64,000 nucleotides of DNA from Archivesica marissinica (taxonomy: Eukaryota; Mollusca; Bivalvia; Venerida; Vesicomyidae). The notes under the pieces were generated by a model. That model did not search any database. It was not told where the DNA came from and worked only from the letters and a program-made list of their open reading frames with translations. How positions within the stretch are numbered: position 1 is the first letter of the stretch; each line of letters begins with the position of its first letter. Location of the stretch: NCBI GenBank assembly GCA_014843695.1, contig CM026390.1, positions 10,363,890 through 10,427,889 on the forward strand. Direction: 5' to 3'. Made by a program: the position numbers and the translations under genes. Shown here piece by piece: positions 13,001 to 28,000 of the stretch.

Positions 13001-16000
13001 CTGCTTAGTACTGGAGCTTACCAGGAACACTGTTAACATACTGTTGAAAGATGACGTTAAACTCAATCAAACTGCACATGCATATAGATCTACGCTGTAA
13101 TTATTAATGTACTGGTAAATGAGGGTTGAGATCTTAATAGTCCGTATACCTACATAGATACAGACAGTTGAACGCCATAACGGTCTTTAAAGAAAGTCAA
13201 GTTTTCTCTCCTTCCTGGAGGCAAATGTTGTCATTACAGTGTCAATGTCAATTTTTTCGTGCCTATAGCTATGTAGCATGGCTAGGCCAGAGAGACGCTC
13301 AGTTGTCATAGTAGATCGTAAATAGTTCTTAACTCTACGCATGACACTGAACGACCTCTCAGCAGTAGCCGTAGATACAGGCATGGTAATTAGTACAACC
13401 AGACATGTATATATATCTGGGTACAAGGCCCTGTTCGTGCTGTCTATGGCGCTCTTACTCTAGTCTATATACATTACCCCAGGTAGTCTACTAGTCTGTA
13501 TTGTAGAAACTCATTTTGCTTGCTCATACGCGCAGTTTTCCGTTTTTTAAAAGATTTTGTTTTGTTTTGAAAATGATGTGGACGCCACTGCGTACTTGCG
13601 TATAGGCAGTTACGCGCCTGTTGGTGTGGGATATACACCCTCATAGTTAGAATATGTCGTACATGGTAGTCTCATTTCTGTCAACATATTCTCACAACAA
13701 GGGTGGAATATCACTGTCCCACACCAGTGCATATGAACGATATCATTCAAGACCAATATATTTACACCCGTTTTATGTAGCCCCCCTCCCTGTACCCTCC
13801 CCCAGAGACCTATATCATATATTGAGACAATATACCTTGATATTTGAATTTTCTTCTTTCAAAGCATTGATCGTGTCTTTAAGCCGTCTAATTTCGTCTT
13901 CTTGGCGTCTTTGTGAATCCATGTTACCACCTGTTGGCTGAAATAGATGTCATTGCTATGTCAATATTCCATCTAGAAAACATGAATTAAAGTCACATGG
14001 TTAATTGTAGTGCTGCACACCATCATGTTATTCCACAGCCGATGAAATCATGCATATAGTAAAAAAAAAAAGTTTCAACTTTAAAGTGACACTACATCGC
14101 AAAAAGCAAATAAAATGCATTTTTTCACGTATAAATGCATTGCTACTACAAATTCTTCTGAATACATCACACACTAACATTGAATAAAGTGGGTGGATGT
14201 GCGTTGGCTTCATGTGCGAAAGGTCCGGAGTTCGAGCCCCACTGGAGCCATTACTATTGTGCCCTTAGAAGGCATTTACATTCCACGTCGCCTCTCCTCT
14301 CTCCCTCGTGGCGATGGATCAGGAATGAGGTCTCGAGAGTGATTAATATAAGTTGTAAGAACTTGTTTCGCAATAGAGCTAAAATAAATTTGTATAAACT
14401 AATCAATTCAGGGATGAGAGTGTGTATCCCAAAAAAAACAAAAGGAAATCTTTTTGTGGGAAAATGCAAGCGTAGCGAGCCACTAAATTGCAGCTAGGGG
14501 TTCGAGGGGTTTACAGTGCCCCCCCCCCCCTCCCAGGAATGTTTTTTTATAGTTTTGTGCAATAATAGTCATTTGGGACAATCTGAGTGTATATGATTGG
14601 ACCTACAATTAGACAAATTGCAAGATACAATTTCCTCAACCAGTATTCCAAAATAAATATTTTCATCAATTATGAACAATCTTTTGAAATTACAAATTTC
14701 TGCATGTATGCATGATATAAAAAATTAAAATAACTCTATGCATATTATGCTTTATATTAGGTATAGAATCACAGTATTAGACAGAAAAACGAGAGCAGGG
14801 ATATCAATGCAATCGCCGAAAAAAGACGTATTTTACATATCGATTTTTGACGAAACAAACTTAAAAATCATGTAAATATTGCTAAATCCGAAAAGTAAAT
14901 TACTTTTTGAGGCAAATATTTGGAAAAAAATTATACCATATAATAGCAAATTACATTCTGCAGACATTTGCATTTTCACCGATGTAGTGTCGCTTTAAGC
15001 ATAACCTTCAAGATCTGTCCACAAATGATTTAGTGAAATCACTATTTGTATATTACCTCCTTTTACACAAATTATTAGTAACATTTTATATAATGGTTCA
15101 CTATAAAACTGTATGTGAATTATGTTTCCAGTTGATTTTTTCCAATTTGAAGAAACAAGCATTTAACACATGCAAGCATACAACAACAACTTCGGTTATA
15201 TAATGGCAATGGGTAAAAGGCCACAACATGTTACATTGTGTGTCTTTTAATCGTATGCATATATTACCATATAAAACATAGTTTACAAATATACAAAACA
15301 ATAATAATAATACTAATATGGATTAAGACGGATACAACAGAGAAATGTTAATGGAAAGGGTATTTATTTATTAGTACTGCAGAGATAAACTCAACAAGAT
15401 CTCACTTGTATTCCATATCATATCTCACCAAGCTCTCACTCGTATTCCATATCATATCTCACCAAGCTCTCACTCATATCATATCTCAACAAGATCTAAC
15501 TCGTATTCCATATCATATCTCACCACTCTCTAACTCATATTCCATATCATATCTCACCAAGCTCTAACTCGTATTCCATATCATATCTCACCAAGCTCTC
15601 ACTCGTATTCCATATCATATCTCACCAAGATCTCACTCGTATTCCATATCATATCTCACCAAGCTCTCACTCGTATTCCATATCATATCTCACCAAGCTC
15701 TCACTCATATCATATCTCAACTAGATCTAACTCGTATTCCATATCATACCTCACCACACTCTCACTCGTATTCCATATCATATCTCACCAAGCTCTCACT
15801 CGCATTCCATATCATATCTCACCACACTCTCACTCATATTCCATATCATATCTCACCAAGCTCTCACTCGTATTCCATATCATATCTCACCAAGATCTCA
15901 CTCATATTCCATATCATATCTCACCAAGCTCTAACTCGTATTCCATATCATATCTCACCAAGCTCTAACTCGTATTCCATATCATATCTCAACAAGATCT

Positions 16001-19000
16001 AACTCGTATTCCATATCATATCTCACCAAGCTCTCACTCGTATTCCCAGGGCTCGACGCTAATGTTTTACCTTGGTTGCCCTTCGGGCAACCATGACTGC
16101 AGATTTACCTGCCCGAATGAGATTTTCACCTGCCCGAAGTTTTACTTCTGATTATTTGTTCATATTTAATTTTTCAACACTGTATACAGGTTCATAACAT
16201 TACTGTTTTCTGGCTGTGCATTTTGGAAGAAAAAGCAAAGATATCCCAAATCGTGCTTAATATTGCACCACTCTAAATCTTATGTGATGCTGTGTGCAGC
16301 TGTATCACAAACAATCCCAATGAGTTCGAGCCCTACCATTGTTTCCTTGAGCAAGAAACTTTATCCAAAATTGTGTAGTACTGTGGTTGGTCCCAGGAAC
16401 AGACGTAAGCATGCCATGATTAATCGAAGTTGTAGTACTTGTTTGATAATTGAGCTTAAAATAAATTAGTATAGACTAGCTCTCGAACTATTTGGCTGAT
16501 TATCAAATGATGATGAAATCATTCATTGACCATTACTGCGCTGGACACGAGTATACTCGTTTTTGCAAACAGCATAGAGCCATATCAGATTGCACAGAAC
16601 ATACCATCTGATCAGACTCTATGCTGTTTGCTATTCAGATATTGGAGCCAAAACACTGGGCTTAGGGTCAAAACGCGTGGTTGATGTCATTATTCAGTTG
16701 GGTGGTTGAGAAAAAAGGCTTACATTATTATTGTCGAGCAAGAGTAGCTATCGTTTCATAAAATATTGAAACAAAAACTAGTTTTTTTTATATATATTTT
16801 TTTTTAAACTAGTTGCCCGTCGGGCAAGCGAGTAACAACAAGTACTTGCCCGCCGCCAACATTTACCTGCCCCGGGCAATCGGTCAGTTGTTAGTATCGA
16901 GCCCTGATTCCATAACATATCTCACCAAGCTCTCACTCATATTCCATATCATATCTCACCAAGATCTCACTCGTATTCCATATCATATCTCACCAAGCTC
17001 TAACTCGTATTCCAAAATTATATCTCACCAAGATCTCATTCGTATTCCATATCATATCTCACCAAGCTCTAACTCGTATTCCATATCATATCTCACCAAG
17101 ATCTCATTCGTATTCCATATCATATCTCACCAAGCTCTAACTCGTATTCCATATCATACCTCACCAAGCTCTCACTCGTATTCCATATCATATCTCACCA
17201 CACTCTAACTCGTATTCCATATCATACCTCACCAAGCTCTCACTCGTATTCCATATCATATCTCACCACACTCTAACTCGTATTCCATATCATACCTCAC
17301 CAAGCTCTCACTCGTATTCCATATCATATCTCACCAAGCTCTCACTCGTATTCCATATCATATCTCACCAAGCTCTCACTCGTATTCCATATCATATCTC
17401 ACCACACTCTCACTCGTATTCCATATTATATCTTACCAAGATTATTAATCATTAAAGATAGTGCTGTGTTAGATTGTAACTGTACTTTAGAGAAGTGTAA
17501 GAAAAGCTGAGCAAGTCACTTTGCCGTATATAAGATAGGTATACGGTGGTTATGGGCAAGTGAAATAACATTACCATGAGCTCGATTAATTAACCCTTTC
17601 CCCCATGGTAGCACCTCTTGACGCCATTACCAATACCACATACATTGACAATGTAGTAGCCAAACCATTGTTCATAATTAAGGCCAGAATCTCATGTAGT
17701 CCCAGTAATACCTATGGAGGTGGGATTATATATGGCGACTACTTGGCTGTCGTTTGTATGGAGATATAATAGTATATTAACCTAAATCTCTATGTAGGAA
17801 AGGATTAATAAATTGAGCACCGAAGGTAGGATGTTGCTAGAGGAGACTGCGATATTGCTAGAGGGGTCAGCAATGTTGCTAGAGGGGTCAGCCATGTTGC
17901 TAGAGGGGACTGCGATGTTGCTAGAGGAGACTGCGATATTGCTAGAGGGGTCTCTGCGATGTTGCTAGAGGGGTCAGCAATGTTGCTAGAGGGGTCAGCC
18001 ATGTTGCTAGAGGGGACTGCGATGTTGCTAGAGGAGACTGCGATATTGCTAGAGGGGTCTCTGCGATGTTGCTAGAGGGGTCTCTGTGATGTTGCTAGAG
18101 GGGTCTGCGATGTTGGTAGAGGAGACTGCGATGTTGCTAGAGGAGACTGTGATGTTGGTAGAGGGGTCTGCGATGTTGGTAGAGGGGTCTCTGTGATGTT
18201 GCTAGAGGGGTCTGAGATGTTGCTAGAGGGGTCTGCGATGTTGCTAGAGGGGTCTGCGATGTTGCTAGAGGGGTCTCTGTGATGTTCCTAGAAGGGGTCT
18301 GGGGGAATAATCCCCAATGAAAATTTTATATCCTAGAATGTCAATGGTGCACTCTCCATACAATAACACCTATACTCCCGACTCAACGTATTTATATTTT
18401 GGGCTGTGAGATCTGAATTAATAAATGCATTAAAGACACAAAACAATAACAAAGTTTCAAGACAAACTAACAACTTTGACATATCTCGGTTATCCGTCGC
18501 TGGACAAAACGATCATCTTAATGCTTACGTGTTCTTTGATTCGCGATTTGATTTTCTGGCAGCGAACATGGTGCATTTTGAAAACAAAACGACAGGGGGG
18601 TGACCGTGTTAGAGAACAATTAGGGCGAGTAGACGGATATACAGCTCTACTGTAGATACAGTACAAAAAGTCATGTAGATATTCGAAATTTGATAACATT
18701 ATTAAAATGTTTTTAATCTTATGTTATATGTTATATTTCGGGTTTTACGCCTGCATCAGCACCATTTTGGGCTATATTGCCGGCGGGCAGTTTACCTAAC
18801 AACACCTTTCCTGGGCAGGCTCCAGCGGTTAACCAGTACTTGGGTGCACCAACCTCCGTAAGAAACTGCCAACTTTTTCATATAAATGAGACACGGTCTG
18901 AGCGGGGCTCGAACCCGTGACCATCAGTGATGATAGGTTACAGTGGGTGGTTTTTAATATACATGCATAATTATTATAATCTATTTTCAATACACTCTAT

Positions 19001-22000
19001 GGCAATCTACAAGAAATAATAAATAAAATCTCTCTGCATGAGTCAAATTCATGCTGACAAGTCGATGATATTAATAATACAAGACCCTATCGTGACAATG
19101 GCAAGTAGAAGCACAAGAGGATGATCCTCAAACAGATCTATCACTACATGGGTCGATTGTCAAATGTTCACTTGCCAACACATCCTCAAAAATTTAACAT
19201 TTAGCCACATATGAAAGAGTTTCTTTAAGGAACAGAGATCATGGAGATGTCATCAAATGATAAATGAGCATGTTACAAATTCCAACCAAAGTACACTTGA
19301 TATTATAAAGCAATTGTTGACAGATGAACCTTCTCACCAATGGTTAGCTATACAGTCAAACCTGTCTTAAGCAGCCAGCAAAGGGAATCGCAGAAAGTGG
19401 CTGCTTAGCACAGGTGGCTGCTTAATAGAGGTTACATGTATAGTAAAGCAACATATTGGGAATCTGAAAACTGGCTGCTTAATGCAGGTTGGCTGCTTAA
19501 TAGAGGTGACCACTAACACAGGTTTGACTGTATATAGAAAGCATTCATAGGCACAAGAGCTACCGTAGACTGTTCATAGATTGTTACCTAGCTTCCTAAG
19601 TAATCATTTGTTAATACAGATGGATAGACAGACGACTGACAAAAGCTGATCACAGTACATCACCTTGGCCCAGGTGATTGATTAACCCGAGAACACCAGC
19701 TGCCGATCACAGTACATCACCTTGGCCCAGGTGATTGATTAACCTGTGAACACCAGCTGCAGATCACAGTACATCACCTTGGCCCAGGTGATTGATTAAC
19801 CTGTGAACACCAGCTGCAGATCACAGTACATCACCTTGGCCCCGGTGATTGATTAACCCGAGAACACCAGCTGCAGATCACAGTACATTACCTTGGCCCA
19901 GGTGATTGATTAACCTGTGAACACCAGCTGCAGATCACAGTACATTACCTTGGCCCAGGTGATTGATTAACCTGTGAACACCAGCTGCAGATCACAGTAC
20001 ATCACCTTGAAGTAGAACTGTTGTATATTTGGTACATACATCTGATGCATGATAAACTGAATGGCCATGACTTCCATCTGATGCATGATAAACTGAATGG
20101 CCATGACTTCTATCTGATGCATGATAAACTGAATGGCCATGACTTCCATCTGATGCATGATAAACTGAATGGACATGACTTCCACCTGATGCATGATAAA
20201 CTGAATGGCCATGACTTCCACCTGATGCATGATAAACTGAATGGCCATGACTTCCATCTGATGCATGATCAACTGAATGGCCATGACTTCCATCTGATGC
20301 ATGATAAACTGAATGGCCATGATTGCCACCTGGTGCATGATAAACTGAATGGCCATGATTGCCCCCTGGTGCATGATAAACTGAATCGCCATGTAGTAAT
20401 CACTAGTCCTGTGTAATCGAAGTGTTCCTTTTTGTCCAATGACTCTTCAACACTATTAGGTTTGTACGGTACTTGCTCAGAGAGATGCATACAGTGGTGA
20501 CCTGGGTGTGCTTCTATGCTCTAGTTGATTAGGTCCTCTGTCAAGGACAGTGGTAACATTCTGTGTCAAACATACAGTGTAAGAAAACATCAAGGCAGAC
20601 TTTGTATTTTTGCGAAAAATAAAAGATTTATCTTAAAGACATTTGGACATTGTCAAGGTGCTCTTTGTGGGCTTGAACTAAGTATGCAGGGTGTACTCAA
20701 GGTCGGTGTAGGGTTATACTCGACATGTATACAGGGTGTACTCAAGGTCGGTGTAGGGTTATACTCGACATGTATACAGGGTGTACTCAAGGTCGGTGTA
20801 GGGTTATATTCGACATGTATACAGGGTGTACTCAAGGTTGGTGTAGGGTTATACTCAACATGTATACAGGGTGTACTCAAGGTCGGTGTAGGGTTATACT
20901 GGACATGTATACAGGGTGTACTCAAGGTCGGTGTAGGGTTATACTCGACATGTATACAGGGTGTACTCAAGGTCGGTGTAGGGTTATACTCGACATGTAT
21001 ACAGGGTGTACTCAAGGTCGGTGTAGGGTTATACTGGACATGTATATAGGGTGTACTCAAGGTCAATGTAGGGTTATACTGGACATGTATATAGGGTGTA
21101 CTCAAGGTCAATGTAGGGTTATACTGGACATGTATATAGGGTGTACTCAAGGTCAATGTAGGGTTATACTGGACATGTATATAGGGTGTACTCAAGGTCA
21201 ATGTAGGGTTATACTGGACATGTATATAGGGTGTACTCAAGGTCAATGTAGGGTTATACTGGACATGTATATAGGGTGTACTCAAGGTCAATGTAGGGTT
21301 ATACTGGACATGTATATAGGGTGTACTCAAGGTCAATGTAGGGTTATACTGGACATGTATATAGGGTGTACTCAAGGTCAATGTAGGGTTATACTGGACA
21401 TGTATATAGGGTGTACTCAAGGTCAATGTAGGGTTATACTGGACATGTATATAGGGTGTACTCAAGGTCAATGTAGGGTTATACTGGACATGTATATAGG
21501 GTGTACTCAAGGTCAATGTAGGGTTATACTTGACATGTATATAGGGTGTACTCAAGGTCGGTGTAGGGTTATACTCGACATGTATATAGGGTGTACTCAA
21601 GGTCAGTGTAGGGTTATACTTGAAATGTGTACAGGGTGTATATAAGTGACAGGTTTTAATTGACCTCGATTACAAGTCATTGTTGGCATGCTGCCAGCTC
21701 ATCAAAGTTTTACAGCAGTAACCTGTCAATCAAATAAATCTTGTTTACACCAAGAACCCAAAAGATCAAAGGTCTTATGTGATGGAATAGTGTGCACATG
21801 AGCTTGCAATTTTATCCATAACTCTATAACCTTGTGAATGCATTTTCAAATGATTCTGAAAAAGAAAGTTGACACAACCCTTAACTCTGTTGTAGTTTAT
21901 GGGCATACAGCATTTAAGTGGTGCAATTGCAAGATATATTAAAATATATTATAATAAATATACTATCAAAACTCTGTTTGGGAAAAATGGTGAGCGGCCG

Positions 22001-25000
22001 AATTGGCTAAAGGAAGCACAGATTTGGCTACAAAAAAAAAAAAGCCAGAGCAGGCACTGAATTCACATATATACAGGGTGTACTCAAGGTTGGTGCACCC
22101 TGTAGGGTTATACTTCACATGTATACAGGGTGTAACCAAGGTCAGTGCACCTTGTAGGGTTATACTTCACATGTATACAGGGTGTAACCAAGGACAGTGC
22201 ACCTTGTAGGGTTATACTTCACATGTATACAGGGTGTACTCAAGGTCGGTGCACCCTGTAGGGTTATACTTCACATGTATNNNNNNNNNNNNNNNNNNNN
22301 NNNNNNNNNNNNNNNNNNNNNNNNNNNNNNNNNNNNNNNNNNNNNNNNNNNNNNNNNNNNNNNNNNNNNNNNNNNNNNNNNNNNNNNNNNNNNNNNNNNN
22401 NNNNNNNNNNNNNNNNNNNNNNNNNNNNNNNNNNNNNNNNNNNNNNNNNNNNNNNNNNNNNNNNNNNNNNNNNNNNNNNNNNNNNNNNNNNNNNNNNNNN
22501 NNNNNNNNNNNNNNNNNNNNNNNNNNNNNNNNNNNNNNNNNNNNNNNNNNNNNNNNNNNNNNNNNNNNNNNNNNNNNNNNNNNNNNNNNNNNNNNNNNNN
22601 NNNNNNNNNNNNNNNNNNNNNNNNNNNNNNNNNNNNNNNNNNNNNNNNNNNNNNNNNNNNNNNNNNNNNNNNNNNNNNNNNNNNNNNNNNNNNNNNNNNN
22701 NNNNNNNNNNNNNNNNNNNNNNNNNNNNNNNNNNNNNNNNNNNNNNNNNNNNNNNNNNNNNNNNNNNNNNNNNNNNNNNNNNNNNNNNNNNNNNNNNNNN
22801 NNNNNNNNNNNNNNNNNNNNNNNNNNNNNNNNNNNNNNNNNNNNNNNNNNNNNNNNNNNNNNNNNNNNNNNNNNNNNNNNNNNNNNNNNNNNNNNNNNNN
22901 NNNNNNNNNNNNNNNNNNNNNNNNNNNNNNNNNNNNNNNNNNNNNNNNNNNNNNNNNNNNNNNNNNNNNNNNNNNNNNNNNNNNNNNNNNNNNNNNNNNN
23001 NNNNNNNNNNNNNNNNNNNNNNNNNNNNNNNNNNNNNNNNNNNNNNNNNNNNNNNNNNNNNNNNNNNNNNNNNNNNNNNNNNNNNNNNNNNNNNNNNNNN
23101 NNNNNNNNNNNNNNNNNNNNNNNNNNNNNNNNNNNNNNNNNNNNNNNNNNNNNNNNNNNNNNNNNNNNNNNNNNNNNNNNNNNNNNNNNNNNNNNNNNNN
23201 NNNNNNNNNNNNNNNNNNNNNNNNNNNNNNNNNNNNNNNNNNNNNNNNNNNNNNNNNNNNNNNNNNNNNNNNNNNNNNNNGTCGGTGCACCTTGTAGGGC
23301 TATACTTCACATGTATACAGGGTGTACTCAAGGTCGGTGCACCTTGTAGGGCTATACTTCACATGTATACAGGGTGTACTCTAGGTCGGTGCACCCTGTA
23401 GGATTATACTTCACATGTATACAGGGTGTAACCAAGGTCGGTGCACCCAGTAGGGTTATACTTCACATGTATACAAGGTGTAACCAAGGTCGGTGCACCC
23501 TGTAGGGTTATACTTCACATGTATACAGGGTGTACTCAAGGTCAGTGCACCCTGTAGGGTTATACTTCACATGTATACAGGGTGTATTCTAGGTCGGTGC
23601 ACCCTGTAGGGTTATACTTCACATGTATACAGGGTGTAACCAAGGTCGGTGCACCTTGTAGGGTTATACTTCACATGTATACAAGGTGTACTCTAGGTCG
23701 GTGCACCTTGTAGGGCTATACTTCACATGTATACATGGTGTACTCAAGGTAGGTGCACCCTGTAGGGTTATACTTCACATGTATACAGGGTGTAACCAAG
23801 GTCGGTGCACCCTGTAGGGTTATACTTCACATGTATACAGGGTGTAACCAAGGTCGTTGCACCCTGTAGGGTTATACTTCACATGTATACAGGGTGTAAC
23901 CAAGGTCGGTGCACCCTGTAGGGTTATACTTCACATATATACAGGGTGTACTCAAGGTTGGTGCACCCTGTAGGGTTGTACTTCACATATATACAGGATG
24001 TACTCAAGGTCGGTGCACCCTGTAGGGTTATACTTCACATGTATACAGGGTGTACTCAAGGTCGGTGCACCTTGTAGGGTTATACTTCACATGTATACAG
24101 GATGTACTCAAGGTCGGTGCACCCTGTAGGGTTATACTTCACATGTATACAGGGTGTAACCAAGGACAGTGCACCTTGTAGGGTTATACTTCACATGTAT
24201 ACAGGGTGCAACCAAGGACAGTGCACCTTGTAGGGTTATACTTCACATGTATACAGGGTGTACTCAAGGTCGGTGCACCCTGTAGGGTTATACTTCACAT
24301 GTATACAGGGTGTACTCAAGGTTGGTGCACCCTGTAGGGTTATACTTCACATGTATACAGGGTGTAACCAAGGACAGTGCACCTTGTAGGGTTATACTTC
24401 ACATGTATACAAGGTGTACTCAAGGTCGGTGCACCTTGTAGGGCTATACTTCACATATATACAGGGTGTACTCAAGGTCGGTGCACCTTGTAGGGCTATA
24501 CTTCACATGTATACAGGGTGTACTCAAGGTCGGTGCACCCTGTAGGGCTATACTTCACATGTATACAGGGTGTACTCAAGGTCGGTGCACCTTGTAGGGT
24601 TATACTTCACATGTATACAGGGTGTACTCAAGGTCGTGCACCCTGTAGGGTTATACTTCACATGTATACAGGGTGTAACCAAGGTCGGTGCACCTGTAGG
24701 GTTATACTTCACATGTATACAGGGTGTAACCAAGGTCGGTGCACCTTGTAGGGTTATACTTCACATGTATACAGGGTGTAACCAAGGTCGGTGCACCCTG
24801 TAGGGTTATACTTCACATGTATACAGGGTGTAACCAAGGTCGGTGCACCCTGTAGGGTTATACTTCACATGTATACAGGGTGTAACCAAGGTCGGTGCAC
24901 CTGTAGGGTTATACTTCACATGTATACAGGGTGTAACCAAGGTCGGTGCACCCTGTAGGGTTATACTTCACATGTATACAGGGTGTAACCAAGGTCGGTG

Positions 25001-28000
25001 CACCTTGTAGGGTTATACTTCACATGTATACAGGGTGTAACCAAGGTCGGTGCACCCTGTAGGGTTATACTTCACATGTATACAGGGTGTAACCAAGGTC
25101 GGTGCACCTTGTAGGGTTATACTTCACATGTATACAGGGTGTAACCAAGGTCGGTGCACCCTGTAGGGTTATACTTCACATGTATACAGGGTGTACTCAA
25201 GGACAAAGTGGGCTACAGTCTGGGCAATTCGCAACTTTTCCTTGACAACACAACACCATCACCACTACAAGTGCCCAACTCCCAATCTATTTAATATGAC
25301 AGAAATCTCACCTCAACAATTCCTGTGATATACTAACAAGTATGTGAAAAGCTTTAAGGAGGATACAGAGCGGTGCTTATAGAGGTGAGATGTGCTACAA
25401 GCCAAGGTGTAAGTATAAATCGGGTTAATATATCAGCTCTAGCAAAACCGATAAAAAAACACCTTACTCTTTGGGGAGACGCGGGTTTGAGCTCGGCCCG
25501 AGGGGTTGGGAGGTCGGGCCGAGTATGAACGGTCTCTTGTTTAACAGGTTTTACCTTTTCCTCTTGTACCATTGAATTCTGTGACTGAAACAGAGTAAAC
25601 TTCGTGGCATACATTACGAAATACAATACAATGAAACAAGAACATTTATTGGAAATAACCGGATACAACTCATTGTTTCTTACTATGAATATTTGAGCCG
25701 TCACATGACAAAACCATCATAGTGGTAATAAAAACACATACTAACTGCTAATGATAGAAAGATAAACTTGGTACCAAACTGTTGTTAATATTCTGAAATA
25801 CCACTAAATTTCAAATGATAGTACTGTAATTAACGGGATCGGACAGTTCTGTCCTTTGAAACAGTTTGGTTAAACAGTGACATTAAATTCAAGGACATTT
25901 TACACACTTTCAAGGCCAATTTTAAAAACTTAATTATGGTACCATTGTAAAATAATGAAACAATTGTTTTGAGGGACCTGTCTTCATCTCTAATCTTTTG
26001 AAAAATAGTAGAATTGTTCACAAAGACATCGATGTTTTACTGATAGTTCTACCGTTTTCGCACACTCTTGCACATTAATTTAATCCATCGAAAATCTGCA
26101 CCAGAAAATCATAGACATTTGAATGAAGACTGTGCGGACAATGAATATATTATTGTGAGTTGAAGTAATAATTCTTCAATGAATTCTCTTTTGTGAAATT
26201 ACTATTTGTCAATTACATGTATTTATTTACTTACAAAATCACCAATAATTGTTAGCTTACCGAAGTATTCAAATGAATTATAGCTTGGTGTCATTCTATC
26301 AAATACAGTTCAGAGTTTCTCTACGATTTATAGTTTAAAGTTTCTCTATCAATTATAGTTTAATGTTTCTCTATGTATTATAGTTTAATGTTTCTCTATG
26401 TATTATAGTTTAATGTTTCTCTACGAATTATAGTTTAATGTTTCTCTATCAATTATAGTTTAATGTTTCTCTATCAATTATAGTTTAATGTTTCTCTATG
26501 TATTATAGTTTAATGTTTCTCTATCAATTATAGTTTAATGTTTCTCTACGAATTATAGTTTAATGTTTCTCTATGAATTATAGTTTAATGTTTCTCTATC
26601 AATTATAGTTTAATGTTTCTCTATGAATTATAGTTTAATGTTTCTCTACGAATTATAGTTTAATGTTTCTCTATCAATTATAGTTTAATGTTTCTCTATC
26701 AATTATAGTTTAATGTTTCTCTATCAATTATAGTTTAATGTTTTTCATTGAATTATAGTTTAATGTTTCTCTATCAATTATAGTTTAATGTTTCTCTATG
26801 AATTATAGTTTAATGTTTCTCTATGAATTATAGTTTAATGTTTCTCATTGAATTATAGTTTAATGTTTCTCTATGAATTATAGTTTAATGTTTCTCTATG
26901 AATTATAGTTTAATGTTTCTCTATGTATTATAGTTTAATGTTTCTCTATCAATTATAGTTTAATGTTTCTCTATGAATTATAGTTTAATGTTTCTCTATG
27001 TATTATAGTTTAATGTTTCTCTATCAATTATAGTTTAATGTTTCTCTATGTATTATAGTTTAATGTTTCTCTATCAATTATAGTTTAATGTTTCTCTATG
27101 AATTATAGTTTAATGTTTCTCTACGAATTATAGTTTAATGTTTCTCTATGAATTATAGTTTAATGTTTCTCTATGAATTATAGTTTAATGTTTCTCTATC
27201 AATTATAGTTTAATGTTTCTCTACGAATTATAGTTTAATGTTTCTCTATAGATTATAGTTTAATGTTTCTCTATCAATTATAGTTTAATGTTTCTCTATG
27301 AATTATAGTTTAATGTTTTTCATTGAATTATAGTTTAATGTTTCTCTATCAATTATAGTTTAATGTTTCTCTATGAATTATAGTTTAATGTTTCTCTATG
27401 TATTATAGTTTAATGTTTCTCTATGAATTATAGTTTAATGTTTCTCTATGAATTATAGTTTAATGTTTCTCTATGTATTATAGTTTAATGTTTCTCTATG
27501 TATTATAGTTTAATGTTTCTCTATGTATTATAGTTTAATGTTTCTCTATCAATTATAGTTTAAAGTTTCTCATTGAATTATAGTGTAATGTTTCTCATTG
27601 AATTATAGTTTAAAGTTTCTCTATCAATTATAGTTTAATGTTTCTCTATCAATTATAGTTTAATGTTTCTCATTGAATTATAGTTTAATGTTTCTCTATG
27701 TATTATAGTTTAATGTTTCTCTATCAATTATAGTTTAATGTTTCTCTATGTATTATAGTTTAATGTTTCTCTATGTATTATAGTTTAATGTTTCTCTATG
27801 TATTATAGTTTAATGTTTCTCTATGTATTATAGTTTAATGTTTCTCTATGTATTATAGTTTAATGTTTCTCTATGTATTATAGTTTAATGTTTCTCTATC
27901 AATTATAGTTTAATGTTTCTCTATCAATTATAGTTTAATGTTTCTCTACGAATTATAGTTTAATGTTTCTCTATCAATTATAGTTTAATGTTTCTCTATG

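Larger units (their letters stand above)
16047..16906. mobile_element. CAGGG-type TIR element inserted in the 34-bp array
   Basis: The termini are CAGGGCTCGACGCTAA and, inverted, CAGGGCTCGATACTAAC. The element splits the 34-bp array exactly within attcc and duplicates it (16042-16046 and 16907-16911), giving a 5-bp target duplication. Both ends carry inverted gcccgacgggcaa-like blocks. There is no transposase, so it is non-autonomous. A SINE-B fragment lies inside it. Confidence 0.85.
15374..17440. repeat. minisatellite 6, 34-bp unit, split by a transposon
   Basis: About 20 copies at 15374-16046 and 15 at 16907-17440, with cores ctcgtattccatatcatatc and tcaccaagctctcac. The two blocks are one array interrupted by the 860-bp TIR element. 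On the VAP sense strand each unit contains ttggtgagatatg, resembling a splice donor. Confidence 0.97.

Noticed and set aside
20653..21645. Frames over 300 codons on both strands
   Set aside because: Product of the 45-bp array. Both strands open simultaneously with pure repeat content.
22197..23349. Long frames across the N run
   Set aside because: They exist only because N is not read as stop.
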